DNA from: Bacillota bacterium
GTDB lineage: Bacteria > Bacillota > Bacilli > Bacillales_A > Planococcaceae
DNA length: 47,776 bases
Reading direction: 5' to 3'
NCBI GenBank assembly: GCA_023405135.1
Contig: JAEXYZ010000061.1
Location: forward strand, 1 to 47,776
Shown here piece after piece: positions 8,311-17,303 of this stretch; the stretch's first letter is position 1, and each line of letters begins with the position of its first letter. The notes under the pieces were generated by a model. The model did not search any database, was not told where the DNA came from, and worked only from the letters and a program-made list of their open reading frames with translations. The translations under genes and the position numbers were made by a program.

Positions 8311-9432
8311 ATGGTAGAAACAAGAGACCCATCACAAATTCGTGTCGTTGTTGGAATGTCTGGTGGGGTCGATTCGTCTGTTGCGGCCTATTTATTAAAA
8401 AAACAAGGTTATGACGTAATCGGAATTTTTATGAAAAACTGGGATGATACAGATGAATTTGGTGTATGTACAGCAACTGAAGATTACGATGACGTAATTA
8501 AAGTATGTAACCAAATCGGAATACCCTACTATGCAGTAAACTTTGAAAAACAATATTGGGATAAGGTCTTTTCTTATTTCCTTGAAGAATATAAAGCAGG
8601 TCGTACTCCAAACCCGGATGTTTTGTGTAATAAAGAAATTAAATTTAAAGCGTTTCTTGAACATGCAATGAAATTGGGAGCGGATTATTTAGCAACTGGC
8701 CATTATGCTCGAGTGGAAGAACGTGATGGAGAAGTTGTGATGCTGCGCGGTGTTGATAACAATAAAGATCAAACGTATTTTTTAAATCAATTATCCCAAG
8801 AACAATTGAAGCATGTGATGTTCCCAATTGGCGACATTGCAAAGCCAGAAGTACGCAAAATTGCTGAGGAAGCAGGACTTGCAACAGCAAAGAAAAAAGA
8901 TTCAACAGGAATTTGCTTCATTGGAGAACGTAATTTTAAAGAATTTTTAAGTCAATATTTACCTGCGCAACCTGGTAAAATGGAAACATTTGATGGGAAA
9001 GTAATGGGGCAACATGACGGATTAATGTATTATACAATCGGTCAACGTCATGGTTTAGGAATCGGCGGAGATGGTGATCCATGGTTCGTATTAGGAAAAG
9101 ATTTACAACGTAATGTTTTATACGTAGGTCAAGGCTTCCATCATGATGCATTGTATTCAACATCTTTAAAGGCAGTAAAAATGAGTTTTACATCGAATAA
9201 ACCAAAACCTTCTAAATTTAGCTGTACAGCAAAATTCCGCTATCGACAAGAAGATACACCTGTTGAAGTGGAACTATTAGAAGATGGAACAGCCCATATT
9301 ACATTTGCTGAACCTGTACGTGCAATTACTCCAGGTCAAGCAGTTGTTTTATATAATGGTGATGAATGTCTTGGTGGCGGTACAATTGATGAAGTATTTA
9401 AAAATAGTGAAAAATTAATGTACGTAGGGTAG
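8311..9432 (+). CDS. mnmA: tRNA-specific 2-thiouridylase
   Basis: Adds sulfur to C2 of wobble U34 in tRNAs for Lys, Glu and Gln, using sulfur relayed from the preceding cysteine desulfurase. The PP-loop motif SGGVDSS lies at 17-23. The catalytic pair is C106 (NPDVLCNKEIKF) and C202 (TGICFIGER), and both are present. I chose the ATG at 8311 over an upstream GTG at 8302 because AAAAAGGTGA is correctly spaced only for the ATG. The protein is 373 aa, normal for the family. Confidence 0.96.
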   Translation: MVETRDPSQIRVVVGMSGGVDSSVAAYLLKKQGYDVIGIFMKNWDDTDEFGVCTATEDYDDVIKVCNQIGIPYYAVNFEKQYWDKVFSYFLEEYKAGRTPNPDVLCNKEIKFKAFLEHAMKLGADYLATGHYARVEERDGEVVMLRGVDNNKDQTYFLNQLSQEQLKHVMFPIGDIAKPEVRKIAEEAGLATAKKKDSTGICFIGERNFKEFLSQYLPAQPGKMETFDGKVMGQHDGLMYYTIGQRHGLGIGGDGDPWFVLGKDLQRNVLYVGQGFHHDALYSTSLKAVKMSFTSNKPKPSKFSCTAKFRYRQEDTPVEVELLEDGTAHITFAEPVRAITPGQAVVLYNGDECLGGGTIDEVFKNSEKLMYVG

Positions 9433-9472
9433 GCGGCCGATTTGGTCGTCTATCGTTTTGAGGTGAAAGTAT

Positions 9473-10132
9473 ATGGATTACAATGAAATGGGAATAAAAG
9501 CATTTCAAGAAAAGCGTTATGAAGATGCTGCAAAAGCATTTACAGAAGCGATTGAAAACAATCCGAATGATGCGATTGGTTACGTCAATTTTGGTAACTT
9601 ATTAGCTGCATTGAACGACAATGAGCGTGCAGAACGCTTTTTCCAAAAAGCGATTACTGTTGATGAAACTACTGCTACTGCTTATTATGGTTTAGGAAAT
9701 TTATATTATAATGCGGAAAGATTTATTGAAGCAGCAAAGCTATATCAAAAATCTATTGAGCATGGGATTCAAGGGGCAGATGCTTATTATATGTTAGCGA
9801 AATCATTTGAAAAAGATGAAAAGCAAAAATTGGCACTTCCTTATATGCAACGAGCAACTGAACTTGCACCTAACGATATACAAATACGATTATCTTATGG
9901 CATTTTACTTTGTTCTTTGGAAATGTTTGATACAGCAAAGGGGGAGTTAGAGTTTGTTCTTGAACAAGATTCTAAAAACGCAGATGCCCATTATAATTTA
10001 GGTGTATTGTATGCTGTTGCCACAGAAGATACAGAAAAAGCAATGGAACATTTAAAAGAAGCTTATACGTTAGAACCTAAATTTGATCAAGCAAAATATA
10101 TTTATGATATGATCAGCCAACGGTTTAATTAA
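9473..10132 (+). CDS. yrrB: TPR-repeat protein (YrrB-like)
   Basis: 219 aa made of about six tetratricopeptide repeats, visible as 34-residue periods with G/Y-A-P positions (for example ENNPNDAIGYVNFGNLLAAL, DETTATAYYGLGNLYYNAE, DSKNADAHYNLGVLYAVA). There is no signal peptide or membrane segment, so it is likely a cytoplasmic protein-protein interaction scaffold. GAGGTGAAAG precedes the ATG. It follows mnmA by 40 nt and probably shares its transcript, as in B. subtilis where yrrB follows trmU. Its partner is unknown. Confidence 0.88.
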   Translation: MDYNEMGIKAFQEKRYEDAAKAFTEAIENNPNDAIGYVNFGNLLAALNDNERAERFFQKAITVDETTATAYYGLGNLYYNAERFIEAAKLYQKSIEHGIQGADAYYMLAKSFEKDEKQKLALPYMQRATELAPNDIQIRLSYGILLCSLEMFDTAKGELEFVLEQDSKNADAHYNLGVLYAVATEDTEKAMEHLKEAYTLEPKFDQAKYIYDMISQRFN

Positions 10133-10136
10133 AATG

Positions 10137-10170
10137 AAAAGGTCGACCAAATAAGGTCGGCTTTTTTATT
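10137..10170 (+). terminator. Terminator of the iscS-mnmA-yrrB unit
   Basis: Twelve continuous pairs, 10137-10148 with 10155-10166 (two G-U), loop AAATAA, tail in a T-run. The following 230 bp up to nupC show no riboswitch or other recognisable motif. Confidence 0.85.
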
Positions 10171-10401
10171 TTGTATAAAAATTTAAGAAGAATGAAATTA
10201 TTTTTTAGATAAATAATAAGATACGCAATTAATATATTTTCTGCTTTTTTAAAATACTGCGTGAACTAAGAAAACTTTGAATTATTTTTTATCTAAGTAT
10301 TAAGCATTTCATTTGGTACTATATTACCTATATTTTAATTATGAAACAGCTTGGATTGATAATTGAAATAAAATTTTGATTTTTTATAAGTAGGTGTCTT
10401 T

Positions 10402-11616
10402 ATGAATATTTTGTGGGGTTTTTTAGGTATTATCGTTATTTTTATTATTGCCTTTTCTTTATCGAGCAATCGGAAATCGATTAATTGGAGAACTATACTT
10501 GCAGGTTTAGCCATTCAGTTGATTTTTGCTTTTATCGTTTTAAAATGGGAACTAGGTCGAAAAGTTTTATTAGGCATATCGAATGCAGTCCAAGATTTAA
10601 TTAGTTACGCGAATGAGGGGATTTCCTTTGTATTTGGTCCTTTAGCAGACACAAATTTCACAGGTGGTATGGTATTCGCACTAAGTGTGTTAACGATTAT
10701 AATTTTCTTCTCTTCTTTAATCTCAGTATTATATTTTCTTGGAATTATGCAGCTTGTCATCAAAATTCTTGGTGGGGGACTATCAAAAGTTTTAGGGACA
10801 AGTAAAGCTGAATCAGTAAATGCAGCAGCAAATATATTTGTAGGTCAAACAGAAGCACCTTTAGTCATTCGTCCTTTTTTAAGTAAGATGACAAAATCTG
10901 AAATTTTTGCTGTTATGACAGGTGGATTAGCGTCCGTATCGGGTTCTGTATTGGTAGGGTATTCATTATTAGGAGTTCCATTAGAATATTTAATTGCTGC
11001 AAGTTTTATGGCAGCTCCAGCCGGCTTAGTATTAGCAAAGCTTATGATTCCTCAAACAGAAGATGTTGATGATTCGAATTTCACTTTAGAAAAGGATTCA
11101 GATTCGGTCAACGTAATTGATGCAGCAGCTCGTGGTGCTAGTGACGGAATGAAACTAGCTGTCAATGTTGGTGCGATGTTACTTGCATTTATTGCTTTAA
11201 TAGCATTAATAAATAGAATTATTGGTGGTATTGGTAGTATTTTTGGAGCTGAAGGTATTACACTAGAGGGGATTTTAGGTTATATATTTTCACCTTTAGC
11301 GTTTGCAATTGGAGTTCCTTGGGATGAGGCAGTAAAAGCAGGTTCATTTATAGGACAAAAATTAGTATTAAATGAATTTGTGGCATATTCAAATTTCGCT
11401 CCTGAAATTCCATCACTTTCTGAAAAGACTGTTATGATTATTAGCTTTGCTTTGTGTGGTTTTGCTAATTTAAGTTCAATGGCAATTTTAATTGGTGGAC
11501 TAGGTGCTATGGCGCCTAATAAACGTCCAATTATCGCAAATTTAGCTGTCAAAGCTGTAATTGCAGGGACATTAGCATCTTTACTTAGTGCTTCAATTGC
11601 TGGTATGTTCTTATAA
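10402..11616 (+). CDS. nupC: NupC-family concentrative nucleoside transporter
   Basis: Polytopic membrane protein of 404 aa in the CNT family, which imports nucleosides with H+ or Na+. Family landmarks: an N-terminal hydrophobic pair of helices, the VGQTEAPLVIRPF motif (about 147-159) that shapes the nucleoside site, GGLASVSGSVL, the NEFVAYSNF segment and CGFANLSSMAILIGGLG near the C-terminus. AGGTG precedes the ATG. It is monocistronic, with a strong terminator shared with the convergent hisA. Substrate preference among nucleosides cannot be read from the sequence. Confidence 0.93.
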   Translation: MNILWGFLGIIVIFIIAFSLSSNRKSINWRTILAGLAIQLIFAFIVLKWELGRKVLLGISNAVQDLISYANEGISFVFGPLADTNFTGGMVFALSVLTIIIFFSSLISVLYFLGIMQLVIKILGGGLSKVLGTSKAESVNAAANIFVGQTEAPLVIRPFLSKMTKSEIFAVMTGGLASVSGSVLVGYSLLGVPLEYLIAASFMAAPAGLVLAKLMIPQTEDVDDSNFTLEKDSDSVNVIDAAARGASDGMKLAVNVGAMLLAFIALIALINRIIGGIGSIFGAEGITLEGILGYIFSPLAFAIGVPWDEAVKAGSFIGQKLVLNEFVAYSNFAPEIPSLSEKTVMIISFALCGFANLSSMAILIGGLGAMAPNKRPIIANLAVKAVIAGTLASLLSASIAGMFL

Positions 11617-11619
11617 AAT

Positions 11620-11662
11620 AAACCGCGTAATTCAGTATCATCCTGAATTGCGCGGTTTTTAT
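11620..11662. terminator. Bidirectional terminator between nupC and hisA
   Basis: Sixteen-bp stem, 11620-11635 with 11643-11658 (one wobble), T-run on the plus side and TTTATTTTATA on the minus side. Confidence 0.88.
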
Positions 11663-11676
11663 TATAAAATAGCATT

Positions 11677-12444
11677 TTATTTCCTTTTACAATAAGTGAC
11701 AACATCACGATATTTTAAGTCGCCACCAAATATGTCTAATGCGCTCCCAATTGTAACGTGTAATTTTCCTTCAGATAACTTTTCAAATTTTTGTAAATCC
11801 TCTATGGAACGAACACCACCTGCATAGGTTGTAGGAATGGAAGTCCATAGTGCTAAATCTTGGACTAATTCTTCCTGCATTCCACTACGTTTTCCTTCAA
11901 CATCAACTGCATGAATTAGTAACTCATCACAATATTGTTCAATAAAAGGAATTGTTTTTTCATTTACTTCAAAGTCACTGAATTTTGTCCATTTATCTGT
12001 TACGACAAACCATTTGCCATCTTTTTTTCTACAGCTTAAATCAATAACAATATGTTCTTTACCAACTGCCTCCACTAGATTTTTTAATCGTTCCATATCT
12101 AATTGGCCATCATGGAAAATATAAGATGTAACGATAATATGAGATGCACCCGCATCAATAAATTTTTTTGCATTGTCAGCAGTAATTCCACCACCAACTT
12201 GTAAACCGTTAGGATAGGCTTGTAATGCTTGTAATGCCGCTTCTTCATTGCCTTTTCCTAACATAATGACATGTCCACCTGTTAATTGGTCTTGAGCAAA
12301 CATATTTGCATAATATGAAGAATCTTTTTCAGAAATGAAATTTTCAATTACTGTTTGATCTTCATATCCTAATGTACTGCCGACAATTTGTTTTACTTTT
12401 CCGTCATGTAAATCAATGCAAGGTCTAAATTCCACGTAGTCCAC
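11677..12444 (-). CDS. hisA: ProFAR isomerase, eukaryote-type HisA
   Basis: Histidine biosynthesis step converting ProFAR to PRFAR. The 255-aa TIM barrel matches the fungal/plant HIS6 type rather than ordinary bacterial HisA: PCIDLHDGKVKQIVGSTL near the start, SSYYANMF, LQVGGGITADNAKKFIDAGA, IVIDLSCRKKDGKWFVVTDK, LIHAVDVEGKRSG, TYAGGVRSIEDL and the terminal GSALDIFGG. The likely acid/base Asp residues sit in CIDLH and HAVDVEG. It stands alone with no other his gene in the window. The start is GTG, with GAAGGG before it. Recognition of the subtype is from memory of yeast HIS6; the general function is secure. Confidence 0.85.
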   Translation of the reverse strand: MDYVEFRPCIDLHDGKVKQIVGSTLGYEDQTVIENFISEKDSSYYANMFAQDQLTGGHVIMLGKGNEEAALQALQAYPNGLQVGGGITADNAKKFIDAGASHIIVTSYIFHDGQLDMERLKNLVEAVGKEHIVIDLSCRKKDGKWFVVTDKWTKFSDFEVNEKTIPFIEQYCDELLIHAVDVEGKRSGMQEELVQDLALWTSIPTTYAGGVRSIEDLQKFEKLSEGKLHVTIGSALDIFGGDLKYRDVVTYCKRK

Positions 12445-12551
12445 TAATCCCTTCTCTAAAACATCAAAAAATTTATATTCAAAATCATACTTAAATTATC
12501 ATATCATCCGTCATAGAAAATATCGAGTTGCCTTTAGTAGCTTGATTATTT

Positions 12552-12580
12552 AAGACAGCTAAAATTTGATATGGTAAAAT
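12552..12580 (+). promoter_or_regulatory. Promoter of recD2
   Basis: AAGACA (12552-12557), 17-nt spacer, TAAAAT (12575-12580) preceded by TGG (extended -10). Confidence 0.5.
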
Positions 12581-12618
12581 CAAAAGTACGAAAAAGGTAG
12601 TAAAGAGGGGTTAGAAGG

Positions 12619-15099
12619 ATGGCAGAAAATCTTGATTTATTCGAAGTAAATAAATTGTTTATCCTTGGCCGTCCAATTGTGTCAATATTTCATAATGCAA
12701 CAAATATGTATTCAATTGTTCGTGTAAAAATTCAGGAAACAAATTTACAATATGATGATAAAGAAATGATTGTCGTTGGGTATTTCCCAAAACTTAATGA
12801 AGATGAACTATATCGTTTTACAGGTATTATGAAAACTCATCCAAAATACGGTTTGCAATTCCAAGTAGAAACCTTCGTGAAAGAAGTGCCTGCAACTGAA
12901 CAAGGTATTATTCATTATTTATCAAGTGATTTATTTCCTGGTATTGGTCGCAAAACTGCGGAAACAATCGTTGAAAAATTAGGCGTTGATGCAATAAAGA
13001 TCATAATGGAGGATCCATATGCATTAGACTCTGTTCCGCGATTAAATGATGAAAAAAAGATAACGATTAAGCAAACTCTAGAATCCAACCTTGGTCTTGA
13101 AAAAATTATGATCCAATTAAATGATTGGGGATTCGGTCCTCAGCTTGCGATGAAAATTTATCAAACATACCGAGAAGAAACGATTCATTTATTAACGGAG
13201 AATCCATATCGGTTGATTGAGGATGTGGAAGGTATTGGGTTTGGACGTGCTGATGAGCTTGGTGCTCGCCTTGGTATTGTAGGTGCTCATCCAGATCGAA
13301 TAAAAGCTGCTGTTTTACACGTCTTAACGGATGCCGCACTGTCTGAAGGCCATGTTTTTCTAGATGCAGAGCATGTATTACCACAAGTGAAAACAATGCT
13401 TGAACAAAGTCAGAGAGAAGAAATACCATATGAAGCGATTTCAAAAGCGATTATTGAAATGCGGGAAGAAAGTAAAATTTGTGGTGAAGAAACACGACTT
13501 TATTTACCTTCTCTTTATTTTAGTGAAATTGGAATTGCTTCCAAAATATTAGATTTACTAAATCATCAAGATAAACATCAAAGTTTTACGAAGGATGAAA
13601 TAAGAAAAGCAATCGGTGAAGTAGAAGAACGCCTAAAAGTATCCTATGCAGAAACGCAAGTAAAAGCCATCGAATGCGCACTTAATTCCTCTGTTATGAT
13701 TCTGACAGGAGGACCGGGAACAGGAAAGACAACTGTTATTCGAGGTCTTGTGGAAGTCTATGCAGAGCTTCATGGTTTGTCACTTAATCCAAAAGATTAT
13801 GCCCAAAAGGAAGAACCATTCCCAATCGTTCTAGCAGCTCCAACAGGTAGAGCAGCTAAGCGACTAGCGGAATCTACAGAACTTCCTGCTATGACGATTC
13901 ATAGATTACTCGGATTTAATGGACAAGAGAAAGATGAGGAAACTGAGAGAGAAGTTGAAGGTAGATTAATCATAATTGATGAAATGTCGATGGTTGATAC
14001 ATGGTTAGCTCATCAACTTTTAAAGAGTTTAGGTGAGGACGTACAAGTCGTATTTGTAGGTGACCAAGACCAATTGCCACCAGTCGGTCCAGGACAAGTA
14101 CTAAAAGACTTACTAGCTTCCAATCAAGTTCCAACCGTTGAATTAATCGATGTTTATCGTCAAGCAGAAGGTTCAACGATTATTGAACTTGCCCATCAAA
14201 TTAAAAAGGGCAATATTCCAAATACAATTACTGAAAAAACAACCGACCGTTCGTTTATAAAAGCATCTGCCTCACAAGTTGCAAGTGTTGTGACACAGGT
14301 TGTTAAAAGCGCTGTTGCAAAAGGGCAATCAATTCGTGACATTCAAGTACTTGCGCCGATGTATAAGGGACCAGCAGGAATTGATATGTTAAATAAGCAA
14401 ATTCAAGAGCTTGTAAACCCGAATGTTGATGGGACTCGGAAAGAATTAGTGTTTGGTGATGTCGTTTATCGAATTGGTGATAAGGTCTTACAATTAGTCA
14501 ATCAGCCTGAAAGTAATATTTTTAATGGTGATATGGGAGAGGTAATTGCTATTATTCGAGCGAAAGAAACAGTGGAAAAACAAGATTTACTTGTTGTTTC
14601 TTATGATGGCAATGAAGTGACGTATCAGCGTGGGGATTTAAATCAAATTACCCTTGCTTATTGTTGTTCAATTCATAAGTCACAAGGTAGTGAATTTCAA
14701 ACGGTCATTATGCCGATTGTCCGCGGATATTCGAAGATGCTACGCCGAAATCTCCTTTATACAGGTATTACACGGGCGAAAAACTTTTTAATACTTTGTG
14801 GAGAGCCGGATGTTTTTGCCGCGGGTTTAGCAAAAACTGATGATTTACAACGGTTAACAAGCTTAAAAGCTAGATTAAATCCAATGGAAGTAGAAGATAT
14901 AGAAATTGTAGAGGTTGAAACCGATTCAAAGGACGACACAGTAAAAAATAATGCTCCAACTGAAGTGAAAGAACAGCAAGCGATGTTTTATATGAAGGGG
15001 GAAGTGTTGGAACCTGTTTTGAATACGGAAACGGCTCCATACATTCATCCGCTAATTGGGATGGAAGGGATTTCGCCATACGATTTTGTGGAAGAGTAA
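12619..15099 (+). CDS. recD2: SF1B DNA helicase RecD2
   Basis: 5'-3' helicase of RecBC-less bacteria with roles in DNA repair and fork maintenance. The 826-aa protein has the long RecD2-specific N-terminal region with helix-hairpin-helix stretches (FPGIGRKTAETIVEKLG and VEGIGFGRADELGARLG), Walker A GGPGTGKTT at 364-372, Walker B LIIIDEMSMVD, GDQDQLPPVGPGQVL, and near the end the motif V/VI region AYCCSIHKSQGSEF and LLYTGITRAK. AGAGGGG and AGAAGG precede the ATG. It has its own promoter. The C-terminal 80 residues are low-complexity and acidic. Confidence 0.95.
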   Translation: MAENLDLFEVNKLFILGRPIVSIFHNATNMYSIVRVKIQETNLQYDDKEMIVVGYFPKLNEDELYRFTGIMKTHPKYGLQFQVETFVKEVPATEQGIIHYLSSDLFPGIGRKTAETIVEKLGVDAIKIIMEDPYALDSVPRLNDEKKITIKQTLESNLGLEKIMIQLNDWGFGPQLAMKIYQTYREETIHLLTENPYRLIEDVEGIGFGRADELGARLGIVGAHPDRIKAAVLHVLTDAALSEGHVFLDAEHVLPQVKTMLEQSQREEIPYEAISKAIIEMREESKICGEETRLYLPSLYFSEIGIASKILDLLNHQDKHQSFTKDEIRKAIGEVEERLKVSYAETQVKAIECALNSSVMILTGGPGTGKTTVIRGLVEVYAELHGLSLNPKDYAQKEEPFPIVLAAPTGRAAKRLAESTELPAMTIHRLLGFNGQEKDEETEREVEGRLIIIDEMSMVDTWLAHQLLKSLGEDVQVVFVGDQDQLPPVGPGQVLKDLLASNQVPTVELIDVYRQAEGSTIIELAHQIKKGNIPNTITEKTTDRSFIKASASQVASVVTQVVKSAVAKGQSIRDIQVLAPMYKGPAGIDMLNKQIQELVNPNVDGTRKELVFGDVVYRIGDKVLQLVNQPESNIFNGDMGEVIAIIRAKETVEKQDLLVVSYDGNEVTYQRGDLNQITLAYCCSIHKSQGSEFQTVIMPIVRGYSKMLRRNLLYTGITRAKNFLILCGEPDVFAAGLAKTDDLQRLTSLKARLNPMEVEDIEIVEVETDSKDDTVKNNAPTEVKEQQAMFYMKGEVLEPVLNTETAPYIHPLIGMEGISPYDFVEE

Positions 15100-15163
15100 C
15101 TTGAATTAATAAATAGACGATTTTTTAATGTTCCAAGCCAACTAGGAGAACTAATTCAAGTTA
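15097..15163. repeat. Twelve-bp perfect inverted repeat at the recD2 stop
   Basis: TAACTTGAATTA (15097-15108, containing the recD2 stop codon) and TAATTCAAGTTA (15152-15163) are perfect inverse copies 43 bp apart. No T-run follows, so it is not a plain terminator. It abuts the tandem array that begins at 15175. Confidence 0.6.
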
Positions 15164-15174
15164 CTGAATTAGGT

Positions 15175-15274
15175 GCTAAGTGCCCGAATCGGAAGCCAAG
15201 TGCCCAAACAAAGAGCCAAGTGCCCGAATCGTAACCCAAGCGCCCGAACGAAGATCCAAGTCCCCGATTAGGAG
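15175..15274. repeat. Tandem array 1: five 20-bp units
   Basis: Five consecutive 20-bp units start at 15175, 15195, 15215, 15235 and 15255. The consensus is GCCAAGTGCCCGAATCGWAA with a strong core CCAAGTGCCCGAA; units differ at 2-8 positions. A 20-bp period cannot keep one reading frame. The array lies in the recD2 to SIMPL gene gap. Read on the minus strand the core is ATTCGGGCACTTGG, which resembles array 3 at 26.3 kb. Confidence 0.85.
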
Positions 15275-15333
15275 CAAATTTTCCCCTTCATACGCATATA
15301 GTAACATGATAAATAAGCGGAAGGTGGAAACTA

Positions 15334-15972
15334 TTGATTAATTCAAACGTCACTCAGCAAGCTCGGTTTATTACAGTAACTGGAAATTCTCAAATACAAG
15401 CACAGCCTAATTTTGCGAAAGTACAGATTGAGGTAAGTACACAATCTAATGATGTGACAAAAGCGCAAAGAGAAAATGGGATAAAGATGAACCAAGTGAT
15501 TCAATCGCTATTAGCATTAAATATAGCGCGTGATGATATCCAAACGGCTTTTTATAACGTATTTCCAAAATATGATTATATAGAAGGAAAACAAGTGTTT
15601 AGAGGCTATGAAGTGACAAATGCTTTAACAGTTAACATTCGAAATATAAGTCAAGTAGGATTGGTCATTGATACAGCAATTAAAAATGGAGCAAACCGTA
15701 TTTCTCAGCTAGAATTTAAATTAGATAATGAAGATGCTTATCAAAAACGAGCCCTTCAACTTGCTCTACACAATGCAAATGGCAAGGCACAGGCAATTGC
15801 CCAGTCATTACAACTACCTCATATGCCTCAACCAATAGCGATAGAGGAGGAAAGTGTAGGAGGGCCAATATTATATCGAACAGTTGCTATGACTGAGCAA
15901 TCCTTTAATACGCCAATTGAACAGGGTACTATCGCGATTAATGCTGTAGTTAAGGTGAAATATCAATATTAA
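15334..15972 (+). CDS. SIMPL-domain (DUF541) protein
   Basis: 212-aa protein of the SIMPL/DUF541 family, recognised by the opening ITVTGNSQIQAQPNFAKVQIEVSTQ, the central YxVxNxLTVxIRNISQVGLVIDTAIKNGAN pattern and the helical stretch with repeated AL..A..KA before QSLQLP. Members usually have a signal peptide or lipobox and act in the periplasm or outside; this one has neither, since residues 1-12 are polar. It is therefore probably cytoplasmic. The TTG start is supported by AAGGTGG at 8-nt spacing. Biochemical function unknown. Confidence 0.82.
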   Translation: MINSNVTQQARFITVTGNSQIQAQPNFAKVQIEVSTQSNDVTKAQRENGIKMNQVIQSLLALNIARDDIQTAFYNVFPKYDYIEGKQVFRGYEVTNALTVNIRNISQVGLVIDTAIKNGANRISQLEFKLDNEDAYQKRALQLALHNANGKAQAIAQSLQLPHMPQPIAIEEESVGGPILYRTVAMTEQSFNTPIEQGTIAINAVVKVKYQY

Positions 15973-15978
15973 AAAATT

Positions 15979-16016
15979 AGGAGAACTATAAAAGAAATGT
16001 TCTCCTTTTTATTTAT
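15979..16016 (+). terminator. Terminator of the SIMPL gene
   Basis: AGGAGAAC (15979-15986) pairs with GTTCTCCT (15999-16006), then TTTTTATTTA. Confidence 0.8.
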
Positions 16017-16034
16017 AGGAAGGAGAAAGATTAA

Positions 16035-16463
16035 TTGTCAAAATATGAACAAAAAACTAAAGTAACGGATAACAGTGTATTTGAATTTATTGAAACAGTA
16101 GATAGTCTTAAAAAACGGGAAGATGCTTATAAGCTATTAAAAATATTTCAAGAAGCTTCTGGGTTTGAGCCAAAAATGTGGGGGCCAAGCATTATCGGCT
16201 TTGGTTCATATCATTACAAATATGATACTGGTCATGAAGGCGATGCACCGTTAGTTGGATTTTCGCCAAGAAAAGCGAAAATAAGTTTATATTTTGCTAC
16301 AGGCGATCAAGAACGTGAAAAAACTCTTGAACGATTGGGCAAGCATACAAAGGGGAAAGCTTGTGTCTATATTAATAAGTTGGCAGATATCGATGAGGAA
16401 GTGCTAAAAGAATTAATAAAACAATCGATAAAGTTTTTACAAAATTTATATCCTTTGCAATAA
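16035..16463 (+). CDS. DUF1801-domain protein
   Basis: 142-aa soluble protein of the DUF1801/YdhG-like fold. Recognisable are FEPKMWGPSIIGFGSYHYKY, LVGFSPRKAKISLYF and the C-terminal helix (VLKELIKQSIKFL). The family has no established biochemical function; some members are annotated as iron-chaperone-like by structural similarity to frataxin, which should not be read as a function here. The TTG start is preceded by AAGGAGA at 9 nt. It is separated from the SIMPL gene by a terminator. Confidence 0.8.
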   Translation: MSKYEQKTKVTDNSVFEFIETVDSLKKREDAYKLLKIFQEASGFEPKMWGPSIIGFGSYHYKYDTGHEGDAPLVGFSPRKAKISLYFATGDQEREKTLERLGKHTKGKACVYINKLADIDEEVLKELIKQSIKFLQNLYPLQ

Positions 16464-16525
16464 TTCGAAACTTTTTTAATGCATTTACGTAAATATTAAA
16501 GGAAATTAATTTGGGAGGTTTTACT

Positions 16526-17296
16526 ATGTCATTTTTTAATAAAATGTTAGCTAGTATTGGTGTTGGTTCCGCAAAAGTTGATACTAAGTTAGAAAAATCT
16601 TCGTATACTGCTGGTGAAACGATTCGTGGTGAAGCTGAAGTTTATGGGGGTAATGTAGAGCAACAAATTGATGCAATTTATTTAACGTTATATACAACTT
16701 ATATTAAAGAAGTTGATGACAATAAATATACTGCCAATGCACCGGTACAAAAATTTAAAGTAAGTGATCCTTTTATTGTTCAAGTGAATGAAACGAAATT
16801 TATTCCATTTTCTTTTAAATTACCATTTGATGTACCGATTACAGTTGGAAAGACAGAAGTTTGGGTTGCAACAGAACTAGATATTCGAAGTGGGGTAGAT
16901 GCTCAAGACCGTGACTATATCGAAATCCGACCATCACAACTTGCTTCACAAATTCTCGAAGGGATTCAACAAATCGGTTTCAGACTTCGTAAAGCTGAAT
17001 GTGAACAAGTATCATATCGTTATAGAAGCCACTATCCATTCCTTCAAGAGTTCGAATTTGTTCCTACAGGAGGGATGTTTAGAGGGAAATTGGATGAATT
17101 AGAAATAGTGTTCCTCTCACAAACGGAAAGCCAAGCAGAAATTTTAATGCAAGTTGACCGTAAAGCAAGAGGGTTTGGGGGCTTTTTAGCTGAAGCGTTA
17201 GACGTGGATGAAAGCCATGTACGATTGACGATTAAACAACAAGATTTACATAATATAGGGGAAATATTGAGACAAACAATTGAGAGATATGCTTAA
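16526..17296 (+). CDS. spo0M: Sporulation-control protein Spo0M
   Basis: 256-aa arrestin-fold protein that in B. subtilis influences sporulation initiation and cell shape. Recognised by MSFFNKMLASIGVGSAKVDT at the start, then YTAGETIRGEAEVYGGNVEQ, the PFSFKLPFDVP stretch, and DYIEIRPS before the C-terminal half ending in FGGFLAEALD. Length matches B. subtilis Spo0M (about 258 aa). I chose the ATG at 16526 (GGGAGG, 8-nt spacing) over an in-frame TTG at 16511. Monocistronic with a strong terminator. Confidence 0.92.
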   Translation: MSFFNKMLASIGVGSAKVDTKLEKSSYTAGETIRGEAEVYGGNVEQQIDAIYLTLYTTYIKEVDDNKYTANAPVQKFKVSDPFIVQVNETKFIPFSFKLPFDVPITVGKTEVWVATELDIRSGVDAQDRDYIEIRPSQLASQILEGIQQIGFRLRKAECEQVSYRYRSHYPFLQEFEFVPTGGMFRGKLDELEIVFLSQTESQAEILMQVDRKARGFGGFLAEALDVDESHVRLTIKQQDLHNIGEILRQTIERYA

Positions 17297-17303
17297 TAAT
17301 ATT

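Noticed and set aside
10171..10401. Purine riboswitch or similar leader before nupC
   Set aside because: None of the conserved purine-aptamer loop sequences could be found; the region is featureless and AT-rich.
15175..15274. Array 1, and likewise arrays 2 and 3, as CRISPR
   Set aside because: Units are 20-21 bp with no unique spacers of 30 or more bp, no palindromic direct repeat and no cas genes nearby.
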